Of a stretch of DNA of 64,000 bases, positions 42,907 through 52,474 are shown one piece after another. Numbering within the stretch: the first letter of the stretch is position 1; the number at the start of each line of letters is the position of its first letter. The DNA comes from Salinispirillum sp. LH 10-3-1 (GTDB lineage Bacteria; Pseudomonadota; Gammaproteobacteria; Pseudomonadales; Natronospirillaceae): contig NZ_CP101717.1 in assembly GCF_030643825.1 (NCBI RefSeq), positions 1,984,001 to 2,048,000 on the forward strand, given 5' to 3'. A program made the translations under genes and the position numbers. A model generated the notes under the pieces. That model ran no database searches, was not told where the DNA came from, and saw nothing but the letters and a program-made list of their open reading frames with translations.

Positions 42907-45900
42907 ACGACGCGGACACCCTGCCTGCGCAAGTAGCTCAATGGATCGCTAACCTCAATACCTCTCTGCGCTAATTGGCGCCGTTGCTGCGCGATGGTGC
43001 TGGGGTTGTCTTGTCGAGCCATTAAGCCCGCGGCTACTGCTGCATGATGGTACGCATCATCCAATTCCTTGATTCGATCAAAACCTCGTTCAGAAAGGTT
43101 GTGCTCTGCCCACGCGAGGAAGTCCGTGCGCTCGCGCTGCGAAGGTGATAATGAAACACGGGTAGGCATGGCTGAGCGAACCGCCGCTTTCACACTCGTC
43201 AATGCAGATTCAATCTCACCCCGTGTCTGCATGCCTGAAACGTGGTCTGCCACAATGGCCGCTGCGCGCTGACTGTCACCCAGTAACAATGCATCAATAA
43301 CCCGCTGGTTCGTGTTACTCATTTCCGTTTTGCCGTACCGATCGGGTGCCCGGCGCTTGTTCTCCAAGCCGATTTCATTGGCATAGCGACGAATGATGGT
43401 GCGCGTATAAGTACGATCTCTGCGGGCCTGCTCAAGCTGGGCAGCGTCGAAGTCAGTGAACTGCAGGCTGGTCAGAGTGGCACGCCGCGCGGTTCGATAA
43501 AGTGACAACTGCCCTTCTGCAAACTCGTTCCAGTCGCGCGCCGTAAGACCGCCCTGCTCCGCCGAGCGCAAAGCCATTTCAGCAATACCTTTAATGGGTG
43601 ATAAGCCCGGTGGGTCAATGGGCGACTTCACGCGCTGACGGTCTGCCACGTCACGTACCATCTGCAAGTAGTTGCCAAAGAACCCAAGCGCACCGACGGC
43701 CATCATACTGTTCCAAGCCTTACTGACGGCCAGAGTCAAAGCGCGTGCAGTGTCATCGTTTTCAAGCGCTTTTTCGAGTTCATCAAGGTCTGGGGCTGGG
43801 TTGTTGTAGCCAAACACCGCTTCGCGCACCGTGGCCAAAGTCGCGCCAGCCAATATGGCCACACCGAAGAAACGTAGCATTGGCAGGAAAGTGCGCACAC
43901 GCGCGGAGTATTCTTTACCTCCCTTGGTGTAGGTCACTGTCTCGCCACCTTCTGCGACTGATTTTATAAAGGGCTTCAGGTGGTTAATCCAGAACATGCG
44001 AGAAAGCTGGGTACCGAACTTTTGATACTTGAACAGGAAGCGGCCGATTGGGCTATCCACGAATACAGGCGTCTGATTCACCTTGTAGCTGCCCTGTGTC
44101 AGATTCACCTGGTACCGGAATAACCGATTTGTTTCTGGGCCACTGCCGTTTTCGGCAATGAGCTTGTTGGTATCAAAGCCGTTGCGTTGGTACCACGCCA
44201 AATAGCGTAGCGACTCAGCGCTGTCTATCTTTTGGCGCCAACTACCCAGTGCCTTGCGAAGCATTTGCCGCCCCATCACGAAACCATGGGTACGAATGAA
44301 CGTTTCCATGGGCGTATAGCCGCCGTACTTCATCAGGTTTGAAGTGGTGGTTTGCAGTATCCGACCAGCTCCGTACTTGTCCATGTCGTTCAGCACGCTG
44401 GTGTAGTCATCAATCAGTATACCCAGCTCCCGGGCGCTCTTTATCTCTTGGCTTAAATTCGCCAGCGTGCTGGCCGTGGCCTTAATGCCGGGAATCATCC
44501 CATAAGCCTGAAAGTTCAACGCGGTACCACCAATCAAGTTCAGCATTGCGGTAGCGGGGTTGCCCAGCATAATGCCCGTAGCAATGCCATTCAGTATGCC
44601 CATGATGCTGACGTAAGGGTTGTTTTCCCGAGTGTTGTACACCCGATCTCGCACCCGCATGATGTAGTCTTTAGTCCGTTGGTCGCGGGTTAATTTTGTG
44701 GCTTCCATAAACGCATCCGGTTCAACCGAGGCCTGACCAAATGCTTCAATGCGGCTGATATTCTCCGCCCAATCGTTCATGTAATTCACTGCGGCATCGT
44801 ATGAATAGTCATAGAAGAATTCAGGCAGTGCAGCGGTGCGGGCTTTTTCAATACCGGCGAAATAATCATCGCGTGACTTCTCGTTGAAGTCAGAACCCAG
44901 TTCACGGCTCAGATAGTCGTCAGCGGCCTCAATGGTGTTTTGTTCAATTCTGCCCGCGTTAAACAGCTCCTGAGCCATCCGCTTCCAAGTTTCTGTGTGG
45001 CGTGACGGGTTGTGCATGGCCTTCATTACGTCCTCATTCATGGCGCGTGGCCAGAATGTTTTCAGCTTGCCGATCAGTCGCCACTTCTTCTCTTTTGCGT
45101 CGAACACACGCACGCCGGCCGATTGGTTTTGCTCACCGGTTAGGTCGGCTACTTTCTGCCATGCGTCCACCAGCTCACGGGTAAGGCCGTGGCCATCCAA
45201 CAGCATTTTCTCCGCTTCAGCCTTACGGCCATTTTCTCTCGCCGCCATGTAGTCACGAAATTCAGCGTGAACTTGCTTTTGCTCCTTGTTGTTCAGCTTC
45301 CGAATCTTCCGCTGCACCGGGTCCATGATCTTATTCAGATCACCCAGGCGCTGCCGTGTCTGGTCATAGAACTGGTCAACTTTTCCGGCCAAATCTTTGA
45401 AAGCCGGAAGGCGGCGCAGTACGTCACTGGCAGAATCCCAAAAGCCGCGCAGTCGGGCAAATTCACTGACGTGCGAATTGATGGCATTCACCTTGAACGG
45501 GTCTTCTTTTGAGCGATTAAAGATGCGACCAAAGGCCGACTTCACCTCACCTGCTGCTGAATACAAATCTGGTGAGGCGTCCACCTCCCCTGTAGTACTC
45601 TCTGTTTTCTCAGCGGCCTTCTTATTCATCACTTGAACGGCCATGTCGGCAGCATCCAGTATCTGCTCAACTTCAAGGGTTCTGTGCTTATCGATCAGCA
45701 CGCGCAGATCGTCATCTGTCCAGTTAGTGGCAAAACCCAGTTTACGCAAGATATTACGGATTCGCGCGATCACTCGACGCATCAGTGTGGGTCGTTCATT
45801 GCCGTACTGCGCCGTGTGCGCAATGTACTCTTCCAGCGCCATCAGCCGGTCTTCGGTTTTCTTCAAGTTCAGACCGTAGTTTTCAGCAATGGGTGCTAAC

Positions 45901-48900
45901 TGGGCGTCTTTGATCACTCCTGTGTCGTACAGGGTGTTCAAAAACGATTCAAGGTCTTTGCCCAGCAAGGCGCGCAAACCCGCATGGCCTACAAGCTCAT
46001 GCATCAGAATTTCCTCAGCGTCTTTTCTCGATGCAAGGTTGTCGGCAATCAACCAAATACTGCGGTCTTTAGGGCGATACATACCACGCACAATGCCAGC
46101 ACCAGACGACTCCATGTTGCGCTGTGCGTCCAGCGGTAAGTCAGTGATGCTTTGCACCACGTTGATACCACCGGGCCACTCGGCCTGAATATCATCAACC
46201 ATGGATTGCACGGCTTCACGGGTCATAGCCTTTTCTGGCTTCTTTGCTTTGTTGCTTTTTGCATCGCCGGTTGTGTTTTTGTTGACTACATCTTCCGGCG
46301 TCATTACCCTTTCGTTAAGACCTCGATTTGGTGAACCACTCTTGGGCAATTGGAGCCCTATGAGTCGTACCAATTCGGGGTTTTTCTTTTTGTTGAGATA
46401 ACGCAGTTCATGCCGCGCTAAAACTCTTGGGTTGTCTTTGCCGTAAACACTGGCAAGCCGATTCACCTCTAAGCGACCTTCTGCCTTCTTGAAGTGAACT
46501 GCACTTACCACCGGTGCGCCGTTGCTGTCCATGGCATTAACCAGCACCAACAAGCTGCCACTCTCCGAGCCGTTAAAGACAGCTACAGGGTCGTGTAGAA
46601 GTTCTGGCAACTGTTCAATGACACTCATTGGGACATCATGCTTAACGCCATTGGTCGCTTTCCGCACCACATCAAGCGTTATGGTCATTGGTAAATCAGG
46701 TGCACCCATTGCGCGTAACACGGGTGAAGATCGACCAAGGGTGGCGGGCTTCACCTGAGTACGCTTGGTTGAAATCATCTTCTGTAAGGCTTCACGGTAG
46801 GCTGTGGCCTCAGTCGCAACCGGTCTGAATGGACTGCCTGAAATCGCGCTGTAGAAATCCCCTGTATCGCTTGCCAAGCCTCTGGCACTGCCAGCCTCAG
46901 CGCTCTCAAGCTTTCCTGTGGCGTCTGGTAAGATCACGTCCAACACACGTAACCCGTTAAATCGATTTAAGAATTTCGACATATTGCGTGCGTAGGGTTT
47001 ATGCTCTGCCTTGATGATGATCGCAGCGGCATTCGAGCGATCGATGGCTTTCAGAATTCGGTTGGCAGCATCACTGTCTCGAATAGAGATCATTTCGCTA
47101 CTACGAAGTGGCAAATTGCCAATAAGCTCGTTTTGATTATTCAGCAACAAAAGTCCGTTCTTAGAGTCCATCTGGCTGGCCGCTTCAACAGCCATAAAAG
47201 GCATAGTAATTCCGCCAAAGTCACTTGGTTTGTTTTTGCGATAAATGCGCTCAGTGACAGGGACATTCAGCTTTCTAGTTCGCGGCGTGATGCGTATCTC
47301 TTCTGGATTTCCGCCATTTTGGTTCATGACGTGAGCTTTACCGCCAATACCAACCACCACATGCCCGGCCAGCTCAATACCCGTTCCATCAAGCAACTTG
47401 TTAAAGCGTTCGGTAACAATGCGATCTGAACTCGACGGTTCCGACTTACCCGAAGGGTGATTGTGAGAGAGCCAAACTCTGCGCGCCCCCTTGGTACCGA
47501 CCACGGCAGATACCATCTCTATATCATTAAATGATGAACTGTCTTTGGCCCCTTTGCTGTGCCGCAGGACGTTTAACACCTTGCCCTTGTCATTCAATAC
47601 CGCTGCCATCAGCGTTTCTTGGCCATGCTTGCGAATAGGTGCAAACAAATGTGCGGCGTCTTCCGCGCTTTCAATTTTATCGATGCCAGTCTTCAGGCTA
47701 CCGACCGCCACATGCTCAATAGCTGTTGAAAAATCGTCAGGAATACCTCTGCCCGACTGCAATACCGCCACCCCGAACCCACCATCAACCTCAACAGCTT
47801 TAGCAAGACGAGATTCCCGAAACGCTCTACTCAAGCTTGCGGCTTTCGCAGTAGCAAAGGGTTGCCCGGTTGAGCGCAAGCGAATCAAAGGCTTATCGGT
47901 TTCACCCTCTTTCAGCCATTGCTTGAATTCATCCATGCTCATGTCGGTAACGGGACCAACTTTCCAGCCACGGTCGTAATTGGCTTTGTAGCCCTTAACG
48001 GCTTCGGCTTGGGTATCGAATCCCATCATCACCTTATGCTCATCGAAGCGACCATCAGCGTTCACTTGGTCAATCACAAATACCCGATCAGATTCCGGGT
48101 TGTCACCAATGAACACGTCCACTTGGTCACCATCCGCGCCCTCAGTACGGTTGATGTAACCGTAGTGATGCGCCATGGTGTTCGACCATTCAACACCGTC
48201 AGGGCTGGTACCGCTGCGCGTGGAACCTTTGGGGTTTTCAATGGCGATGTTCAGGCCCTGAATGGTTACTCGGCCCTTCTTGTAATTGCCCGCTTCTTTT
48301 TGGGCTTCAGTCGGTGAGGTGTTGGTGTCGCTCGCCGCCCTATCGAGCAAATTGGCTTGCCCACCGGCGGCGGCAATATCTGCTACAGCATCAGAGCCTG
48401 ACAATCGGAAGTCATTGGCTTCTGAATCAGCCTTGCGTTTGCTGTCCGCATCGCGCTGCGCTTTTTCTTCAGACAATAAAAAGGCCGCGTTAGCGGCCTC
48501 GGTGTTTGCTGCGTCCTGCTCGGTCTGAGCAGTCAATTCTATTTCTGGGATTGGCCCTGTTTCTCGCTGGCCTGAACCTTCTTCAGTGATGCGACCAGCA
48601 TCCCCTGCTTCAGCTGCTCGGTCTTCGTTGGTGTTGGCTGTGTTGGCTTCTTGTCCATGAAGTATTACCCCTACATTGTCGGCGGATTGGCTTAAGTAAT
48701 CCTGCACGGAGGGGTTGGCATCGCCAAACAATCCAGCTTGATCAGGACTTCCTAACGCTTGAATTCTATCATAGAAGTCTATGATGAAATCGGCCATGGA
48801 TTTTGCACTGCGCTTTTTGGCATCAAACACCTGGGCAATGCTTTTCGCTACCGTTGAGATGCCTCCTACCATGTCGCCTTGGGCCAAGTAGTCATTGATG

Positions 48901-51533
48901 GATTGGCCGCGGTTACCCATGTCGTTATACAGGGCGACGGCTTGCACGATTTCCGCCGACACATCAAGATCGTGCAGTTCCCCTCGATCTATTGCGCTGC
49001 GCACGCTGGCAACATGGGGCGCTGCCCGCAGCAGTGCCGCATGTATGTTCTTTCCGCCGTCATCAGCCCCTTCAATAAGCTGTGCCAGCACATCGGTATC
49101 GCCATAGGCCTTGTACATCAATGCGTTCTGGATGCGATTCAATCCCGCCTGACTCAATGCACCGCTGCCCTTAACCAAGTCGTTCCGCTCATTGACAGGC
49201 AACGCACTTACGAACTGACGGAAGAACCCAAAGTTTTCCGGCGTATTGATTTTGCCATCATCGGAAACACGAAGGTTTGGAATGCTTTGGATGATATCGC
49301 CATCGATGCGCGCTTGCTCAAGTGCGCTCATCCGTGCGCCCGTCTGCTCATTGCTGCGCATGGTGGCCATGGCGACATCAACATCACGATCAAAGCGGCG
49401 TACCAATGCGGGTTGTTTCATGTTGCGAATACTGGATGCGTCGACACCAAACTCACCGGCTCGGCGTTCCAATTCCTCACGGTACTGAGTCGCCGTTTCA
49501 TTGCGGTAAGCTTCCAGAATGGCCGACACGCGCCCATTGCCGCCAATGATGACACCCTCTTTGGTGACCGTCGGAGCCCCCTCACTCATGCGTGCGGAAG
49601 CGCCCAGCTCGTTGAAATCCAGATTGTTAGCGATAGCCTGCACTTGCTGTTGATAGGCCGCGCGGGTGCGGTCACGGTTCTGGTTTTCAGACTTCTTAAT
49701 CTGCGGGCGAACGGTTGGGTTATCTGCCAAATCAATCAGCATAAAGGTGGCTGGCTCGTAGTGGTCGCCTACCTTAACGCGAGTTTGAATGCCAGGCGAA
49801 CCCTTGACGCTCGGCCGCACTTGCTCAGATCGCATTTGATCAACACTGGCCATAGCGTCCGCCAATGCCGACAGCACTTCTTCACGCTGACGCTGTGGTG
49901 CTGGGTTGTCGATCATTGGCTGGGTTGTACTGCGCGCGGTAAATGCACGGTCACCGGGTATAGGACCAAGCACCGGATCAGCGGTACGGCCTTCCGCGTC
50001 AGGCATCAGAATGCTGTCAGGTGCTGGGGTGTTGTCCAGTTGTGGCAGGCCCAATAGGTCATCATCAAGCTTCGGAATTTCTCGGCGCGGCTCTTGCGCA
50101 ATAGGTCTGATTTCGTAGCCTTCGCCATCAATAGGGGGTCGAACAGGCTCAATGGGATTGGTAGGCTCTGCCGGAATAACATCACCTTCAAGCCCAGTGT
50201 TTCGTGGCTGGCCAAACTGGCCGGTCATGGAGCGCTCTGTGGTTTCCCGCGCCTGAATGGATTCGGCGGTTGGTTCGCCATAAATGATGTTTTGATGCTC
50301 AAGCAAAAGCACTTCGTCTTGCTGTGTGGTTTGGCCGGCATTGAGTCGATTCAGTGCATCATTCAGTTGGCTTGCAAGCTCTGTAGGTAGTTGCTGCTCT
50401 GCGTCTGGGCGTAGTTTCGCAATGCCGCCGGTAGCACCACCGACCGCACCACCAGAAATCGCACCAATGATGCCGCTATCCACACCGCGCGCCAGTACGT
50501 TTTGCGAAACAGGTCGACCGTCAATGTCAGTCAGTGCCATATTGGTTTGGGCTTGGCTGATTGCCTGATCGGCACCCTCCTGCACAAATTCAGTACCTGC
50601 GCCGCGTTTAACGCTTTGCAGTGCGCCGCCGACGCCACGGAACAAGCGTTCATAGGCAGGGCCGAGCATGCCATAAAGAACAGCGCCACGGGCAGCGCCG
50701 CCACCAAACGATTCATCACCCATGCGGACGGCAAGCATTTCACGCGCCTGCGTCATCATTTCAGCGTGATCGCCTTCAGGGTTTTGCTGGTACAGCTTTT
50801 GGTATTCCTCGCGGAAGGCCGGGGCTTCAGCCAGTATGCTCAGGTCAGCGTTCAAGATTTCTTGCTGCACTTCGTCCAGGGAGCCTGAGCCACCCATCAG
50901 GGAACCGGCGGCGCTGTAACCCGTCATTGCTCCTGCTGTTCTCGCAGCTTTTTCTCCAACACCCGCTGCGCGTAAACCCACCCGTGTACCAGCGCCGATA
51001 GGGCCACCACCCAATGCAAGCGCGGGTAATGAACCTGCGCCTTCTGCAACAGATTGTCCCAAACCGCGCAGACTGAATTGACCATCACCCACGATAGCAA
51101 AATTCCCTACCGCGTCTTTTGTGGCTTGGCTCCGGCCTTCGCGGAGGTGATCAGCAGCTCGGTCTAGTACGGGGGATATACGCGGCACATCACCTTCAGT
51201 GGCGCGGTCAGCCAGCCATTCAGCACCCTTGGCCATTGAGCTGATGCCACCAACAAAGCCAGCACCGACAGAGCGCGCCGTATCACCCATTAAGCCAGGT
51301 TCATTTATTGTCGATTCCGCTTCTGAGCCCTGATCATAAAAACTGTTCTGGTAAGTACTGGGTGCGGGCGCAGTGGCCGACTGCCATGCAGCACGCGCCT
51401 GCTCTCTTTCGCTTTCTGGAACGTTGGGAGCTACCACTTGCTGAAAGAACAAATCGCTTGCTTGGGCTCGCTGATCAGGTGACAGGCTCTTGTATTCATC
51501 GGTTTGAGTGTAAGCTGACCAGTTTGGGGTCAT
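42900..51533 (-). CDS. Giant polyvalent phage ejection protein (2877 aa)
   Basis: One uninterrupted 2877-codon gene. Segments recognised: a glycine-rich hydrophobic part (about 60-230). A DdrB-like ParB domain (about 580-740) with GGNGRVSAI and RSNEQTGARMSALEQAR. A phage pyrophosphatase-like domain (about 1085-1215) with YGYINRTEGADGDQVDVFIG. A RadC/JAB domain (about 1285-1400) with LSHNHPSGKSEPSSSD. A MuF-C-like domain (about 1600-1740) with MGAPDLPMTITLDVV. A zincin-type HELVGH (about 1845). The C-terminal third has hydrophobic segments (about 2310, 2555, 2610) and SPIGRFLFKYQKFG (about 2495), reminiscent of PLxRFG proteins. Such polyvalent proteins travel in the virion and enter the host with the DNA. 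CGGAG precedes the ATG; a terminator isolates it from the genes upstream. Confidence 0.9.
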   Translation of the reverse strand: MTPNWSAYTQTDEYKSLSPDQRAQASDLFFQQVVAPNVPESEREQARAAWQSATAPAPSTYQNSFYDQGSEAESTINEPGLMGDTARSVGAGFVGGISSMAKGAEWLADRATEGDVPRISPVLDRAADHLREGRSQATKDAVGNFAIVGDGQFSLRGLGQSVAEGAGSLPALALGGGPIGAGTRVGLRAAGVGEKAARTAGAMTGYSAAGSLMGGSGSLDEVQQEILNADLSILAEAPAFREEYQKLYQQNPEGDHAEMMTQAREMLAVRMGDESFGGGAARGAVLYGMLGPAYERLFRGVGGALQSVKRGAGTEFVQEGADQAISQAQTNMALTDIDGRPVSQNVLARGVDSGIIGAISGGAVGGATGGIAKLRPDAEQQLPTELASQLNDALNRLNAGQTTQQDEVLLLEHQNIIYGEPTAESIQARETTERSMTGQFGQPRNTGLEGDVIPAEPTNPIEPVRPPIDGEGYEIRPIAQEPRREIPKLDDDLLGLPQLDNTPAPDSILMPDAEGRTADPVLGPIPGDRAFTARSTTQPMIDNPAPQRQREEVLSALADAMASVDQMRSEQVRPSVKGSPGIQTRVKVGDHYEPATFMLIDLADNPTVRPQIKKSENQNRDRTRAAYQQQVQAIANNLDFNELGASARMSEGAPTVTKEGVIIGGNGRVSAILEAYRNETATQYREELERRAGEFGVDASSIRNMKQPALVRRFDRDVDVAMATMRSNEQTGARMSALEQARIDGDIIQSIPNLRVSDDGKINTPENFGFFRQFVSALPVNERNDLVKGSGALSQAGLNRIQNALMYKAYGDTDVLAQLIEGADDGGKNIHAALLRAAPHVASVRSAIDRGELHDLDVSAEIVQAVALYNDMGNRGQSINDYLAQGDMVGGISTVAKSIAQVFDAKKRSAKSMADFIIDFYDRIQALGSPDQAGLFGDANPSVQDYLSQSADNVGVILHGQEANTANTNEDRAAEAGDAGRITEEGSGQRETGPIPEIELTAQTEQDAANTEAANAAFLLSEEKAQRDADSKRKADSEANDFRLSGSDAVADIAAAGGQANLLDRAASDTNTSPTEAQKEAGNYKKGRVTIQGLNIAIENPKGSTRSGTSPDGVEWSNTMAHHYGYINRTEGADGDQVDVFIGDNPESDRVFVIDQVNADGRFDEHKVMMGFDTQAEAVKGYKANYDRGWKVGPVTDMSMDEFKQWLKEGETDKPLIRLRSTGQPFATAKAASLSRAFRESRLAKAVEVDGGFGVAVLQSGRGIPDDFSTAIEHVAVGSLKTGIDKIESAEDAAHLFAPIRKHGQETLMAAVLNDKGKVLNVLRHSKGAKDSSSFNDIEMVSAVVGTKGARRVWLSHNHPSGKSEPSSSDRIVTERFNKLLDGTGIELAGHVVVGIGGKAHVMNQNGGNPEEIRITPRTRKLNVPVTERIYRKNKPSDFGGITMPFMAVEAASQMDSKNGLLLLNNQNELIGNLPLRSSEMISIRDSDAANRILKAIDRSNAAAIIIKAEHKPYARNMSKFLNRFNGLRVLDVILPDATGKLESAEAGSARGLASDTGDFYSAISGSPFRPVATEATAYREALQKMISTKRTQVKPATLGRSSPVLRAMGAPDLPMTITLDVVRKATNGVKHDVPMSVIEQLPELLHDPVAVFNGSESGSLLVLVNAMDSNGAPVVSAVHFKKAEGRLEVNRLASVYGKDNPRVLARHELRYLNKKKNPELVRLIGLQLPKSGSPNRGLNERVMTPEDVVNKNTTGDAKSNKAKKPEKAMTREAVQSMVDDIQAEWPGGINVVQSITDLPLDAQRNMESSGAGIVRGMYRPKDRSIWLIADNLASRKDAEEILMHELVGHAGLRALLGKDLESFLNTLYDTGVIKDAQLAPIAENYGLNLKKTEDRLMALEEYIAHTAQYGNERPTLMRRVIARIRNILRKLGFATNWTDDDLRVLIDKHRTLEVEQILDAADMAVQVMNKKAAEKTESTTGEVDASPDLYSAAGEVKSAFGRIFNRSKEDPFKVNAINSHVSEFARLRGFWDSASDVLRRLPAFKDLAGKVDQFYDQTRQRLGDLNKIMDPVQRKIRKLNNKEQKQVHAEFRDYMAARENGRKAEAEKMLLDGHGLTRELVDAWQKVADLTGEQNQSAGVRVFDAKEKKWRLIGKLKTFWPRAMNEDVMKAMHNPSRHTETWKRMAQELFNAGRIEQNTIEAADDYLSRELGSDFNEKSRDDYFAGIEKARTAALPEFFYDYSYDAAVNYMNDWAENISRIEAFGQASVEPDAFMEATKLTRDQRTKDYIMRVRDRVYNTRENNPYVSIMGILNGIATGIMLGNPATAMLNLIGGTALNFQAYGMIPGIKATASTLANLSQEIKSARELGILIDDYTSVLNDMDKYGAGRILQTTTSNLMKYGGYTPMETFIRTHGFVMGRQMLRKALGSWRQKIDSAESLRYLAWYQRNGFDTNKLIAENGSGPETNRLFRYQVNLTQGSYKVNQTPVFVDSPIGRFLFKYQKFGTQLSRMFWINHLKPFIKSVAEGGETVTYTKGGKEYSARVRTFLPMLRFFGVAILAGATLATVREAVFGYNNPAPDLDELEKALENDDTARALTLAVSKAWNSMMAVGALGFFGNYLQMVRDVADRQRVKSPIDPPGLSPIKGIAEMALRSAEQGGLTARDWNEFAEGQLSLYRTARRATLTSLQFTDFDAAQLEQARRDRTYTRTIIRRYANEIGLENKRRAPDRYGKTEMSNTNQRVIDALLLGDSQRAAAIVADHVSGMQTRGEIESALTSVKAAVRSAMPTRVSLSPSQRERTDFLAWAEHNLSERGFDRIKELDDAYHHAAVAAGLMARQDNPSTIAQQRRQLAQRGIEVSDPLSYLRRQGVRVVQ

Positions 51534-51564
51534 AAATACTCCGGGTAATTCGCAAAATTTGGCT

Positions 51565-51598
51565 AAAAAAAAACCCGCGCGGCTGGCCGAGCGGGGTT
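51565..51598 (-). terminator. Terminator just upstream of the giant gene
   Basis: On the minus strand a GC-rich hairpin (AACCCCGC...GCGCGGGTT) is followed by nine T. It ends transcription from the 58-codon gene and lies only 32 bases before the giant gene's ATG, so expression of the giant protein must involve readthrough or antitermination. Confidence 0.85.
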
Positions 51599-51628
51599 AG
51601 TTGGTATTGGCTCTATGACAAGCAGTGG

Positions 51629-51805
51629 TTAGTTGATTAAATAACCCAGAATCTCCGGGTTTAGTATTAATAGTGGGATGCTGACAGCAATCATGACAAG
51701 CAAAAAAGCAATTACAAATTGCCAAAGCCCGCACTTTTCAATGATGTAACGCATGAGTTTTGCCACCGGTTTTAAATTTATGGAAAAAGGGTTACTATCT
51801 AGCAT
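51629..51805 (-). CDS. Small prophage membrane protein (58 aa)
   Basis: A 58-codon gene starting MLDSNPFSINLKPVAKLMRY, with one transmembrane helix (about residues 30-50, WQFVIAFLLVMIAVSIPLLI) and ending GYLIN. AAAGGA lies eight bases upstream of the ATG at 51805, and a strong terminator follows. It lies between the gp15-like gene and the giant gene. A role in lysis (holin- or spanin-like) or in the ejection channel is possible, but no family is recognised. Confidence 0.75.
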   Translation of the reverse strand: MLDSNPFSINLKPVAKLMRYIIEKCGLWQFVIAFLLVMIAVSIPLLILNPEILGYLIN

Positions 51806-51837
51806 TCAAATGTTCCTTTGACTGACGTTTGAGTTTT

Positions 51838-51872
51838 AAACCCCGCTGATCTGGTACATCGCGGGGTTTTTT
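51838..51872. terminator. Hairpin terminator between the two small genes
   Basis: The stem CCCCGC...GCGGGG (14-base loop) has TTTTTTG following on the plus strand and TTT on the minus strand. It could act both ways but is stronger for plus-strand transcripts, although no plus-strand gene is seen here. Confidence 0.65.
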
Positions 51873-51885
51873 GTTTTCTATCATT

Positions 51886-52250
51886 TAGATATAGGCGGAT
51901 TGACAAAGCACTTGCTCAACTCTCCTATAAAATTTTTGAGCATCCATTTTCTCCGGTGTTCATTCAGCCCAAAATCATCAGCACTACCAAAAACCACACC
52001 AAGCTAGCTCCAGAAATTCCTAGTACTGACATAGTTGTTGCTGCGGCAATCAGTGCTGTGATCACAATGGCTTTTGGTAGTTTTTCCATTTTTTCTCCTC
52101 AAAAATTTTCTCTGTACTTCAGATATAGGCGAAACAGTCTTTTGTCTGCTCACTCTTTGTGAAGCACTCTCCCAAAAAAAGGTTCACTGAGTATTTTTGC
52201 AAGTGCTAAAAATTACCTTCATTACACAGATATAGGCGGAACGACAGACA
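51886..52250 (-). promoter_or_regulatory. Three copies of a TYCGCCTATATCT motif
   Basis: Read on the minus strand, the motif occurs at about 51888-51902 (ATCCGCCTATATCTA), 52123-52135 (TTCGCCTATATCTG) and 52233-52247 (TTCCGCCTATATCTG), each preceded by a TGT. The reading frame through it differs at each copy, so it is not a coding repeat. The middle copy lies about 35 bases upstream of the 41-codon gene, a promoter-like position, and TATATCT resembles a -10 element. No standard -35 is present. It could be a phage-specific promoter or activator site. Confidence 0.6.
51964..52089 (-). CDS. Small prophage membrane protein (41 aa)
   Basis: A 41-codon gene, MEKLPKAIVITALIAAATT..., with two short hydrophobic stretches covering nearly the whole peptide (about 7-22 and 28-40). 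GAGGAG precedes the ATG at 52089 at the ideal distance, and one copy of the TYCGCCTATATCT motif lies just upstream. It lies two genes before the giant protein gene. Function unknown; holin-like by size and hydrophobicity only. Confidence 0.72.
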   Translation of the reverse strand: MEKLPKAIVITALIAAATTMSVLGISGASLVWFLVVLMILG

Positions 52251-52474
52251 GCCGAACGCCCTCCTGAAATTTTCTTGGAAAATTCTTTTGCGAAAGTACC
52301 AGGGGAATAACTGGGGCTTGTTACTGACAAGGAATTGGCGAGGTGTCGCCCTTCCACATTTTGTAACACAGTTTTCGAAATTCAGGGGAAAAAATCGGCG
52401 GTTTTTTGAAAACGGGATTTCGCCCCGGATCAACAAGGTTTTAGCACTCTTTAAAGTTGTTGCACGCACGGAAC
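52090..52474. other. Gene-free stretch downstream of the gp15-like gene
   Basis: No convincing gene. It contains two of the three TYCGCCTATATCT copies. A weak hairpin with CGGG/CCCG arms and TTTT (52413-52427) could terminate the gp15-like gene on the minus strand. A 90-codon frame starting TTG at the gp15-like stop has odd composition and no independent Shine-Dalgarno site. Confidence 0.45.

Noticed and set aside
51956-52162. A 68-codon plus-strand frame across the 41-codon gene
   Set aside because: It is antisense to a minus-strand gene with a much better ribosome-binding site and has no such site itself.
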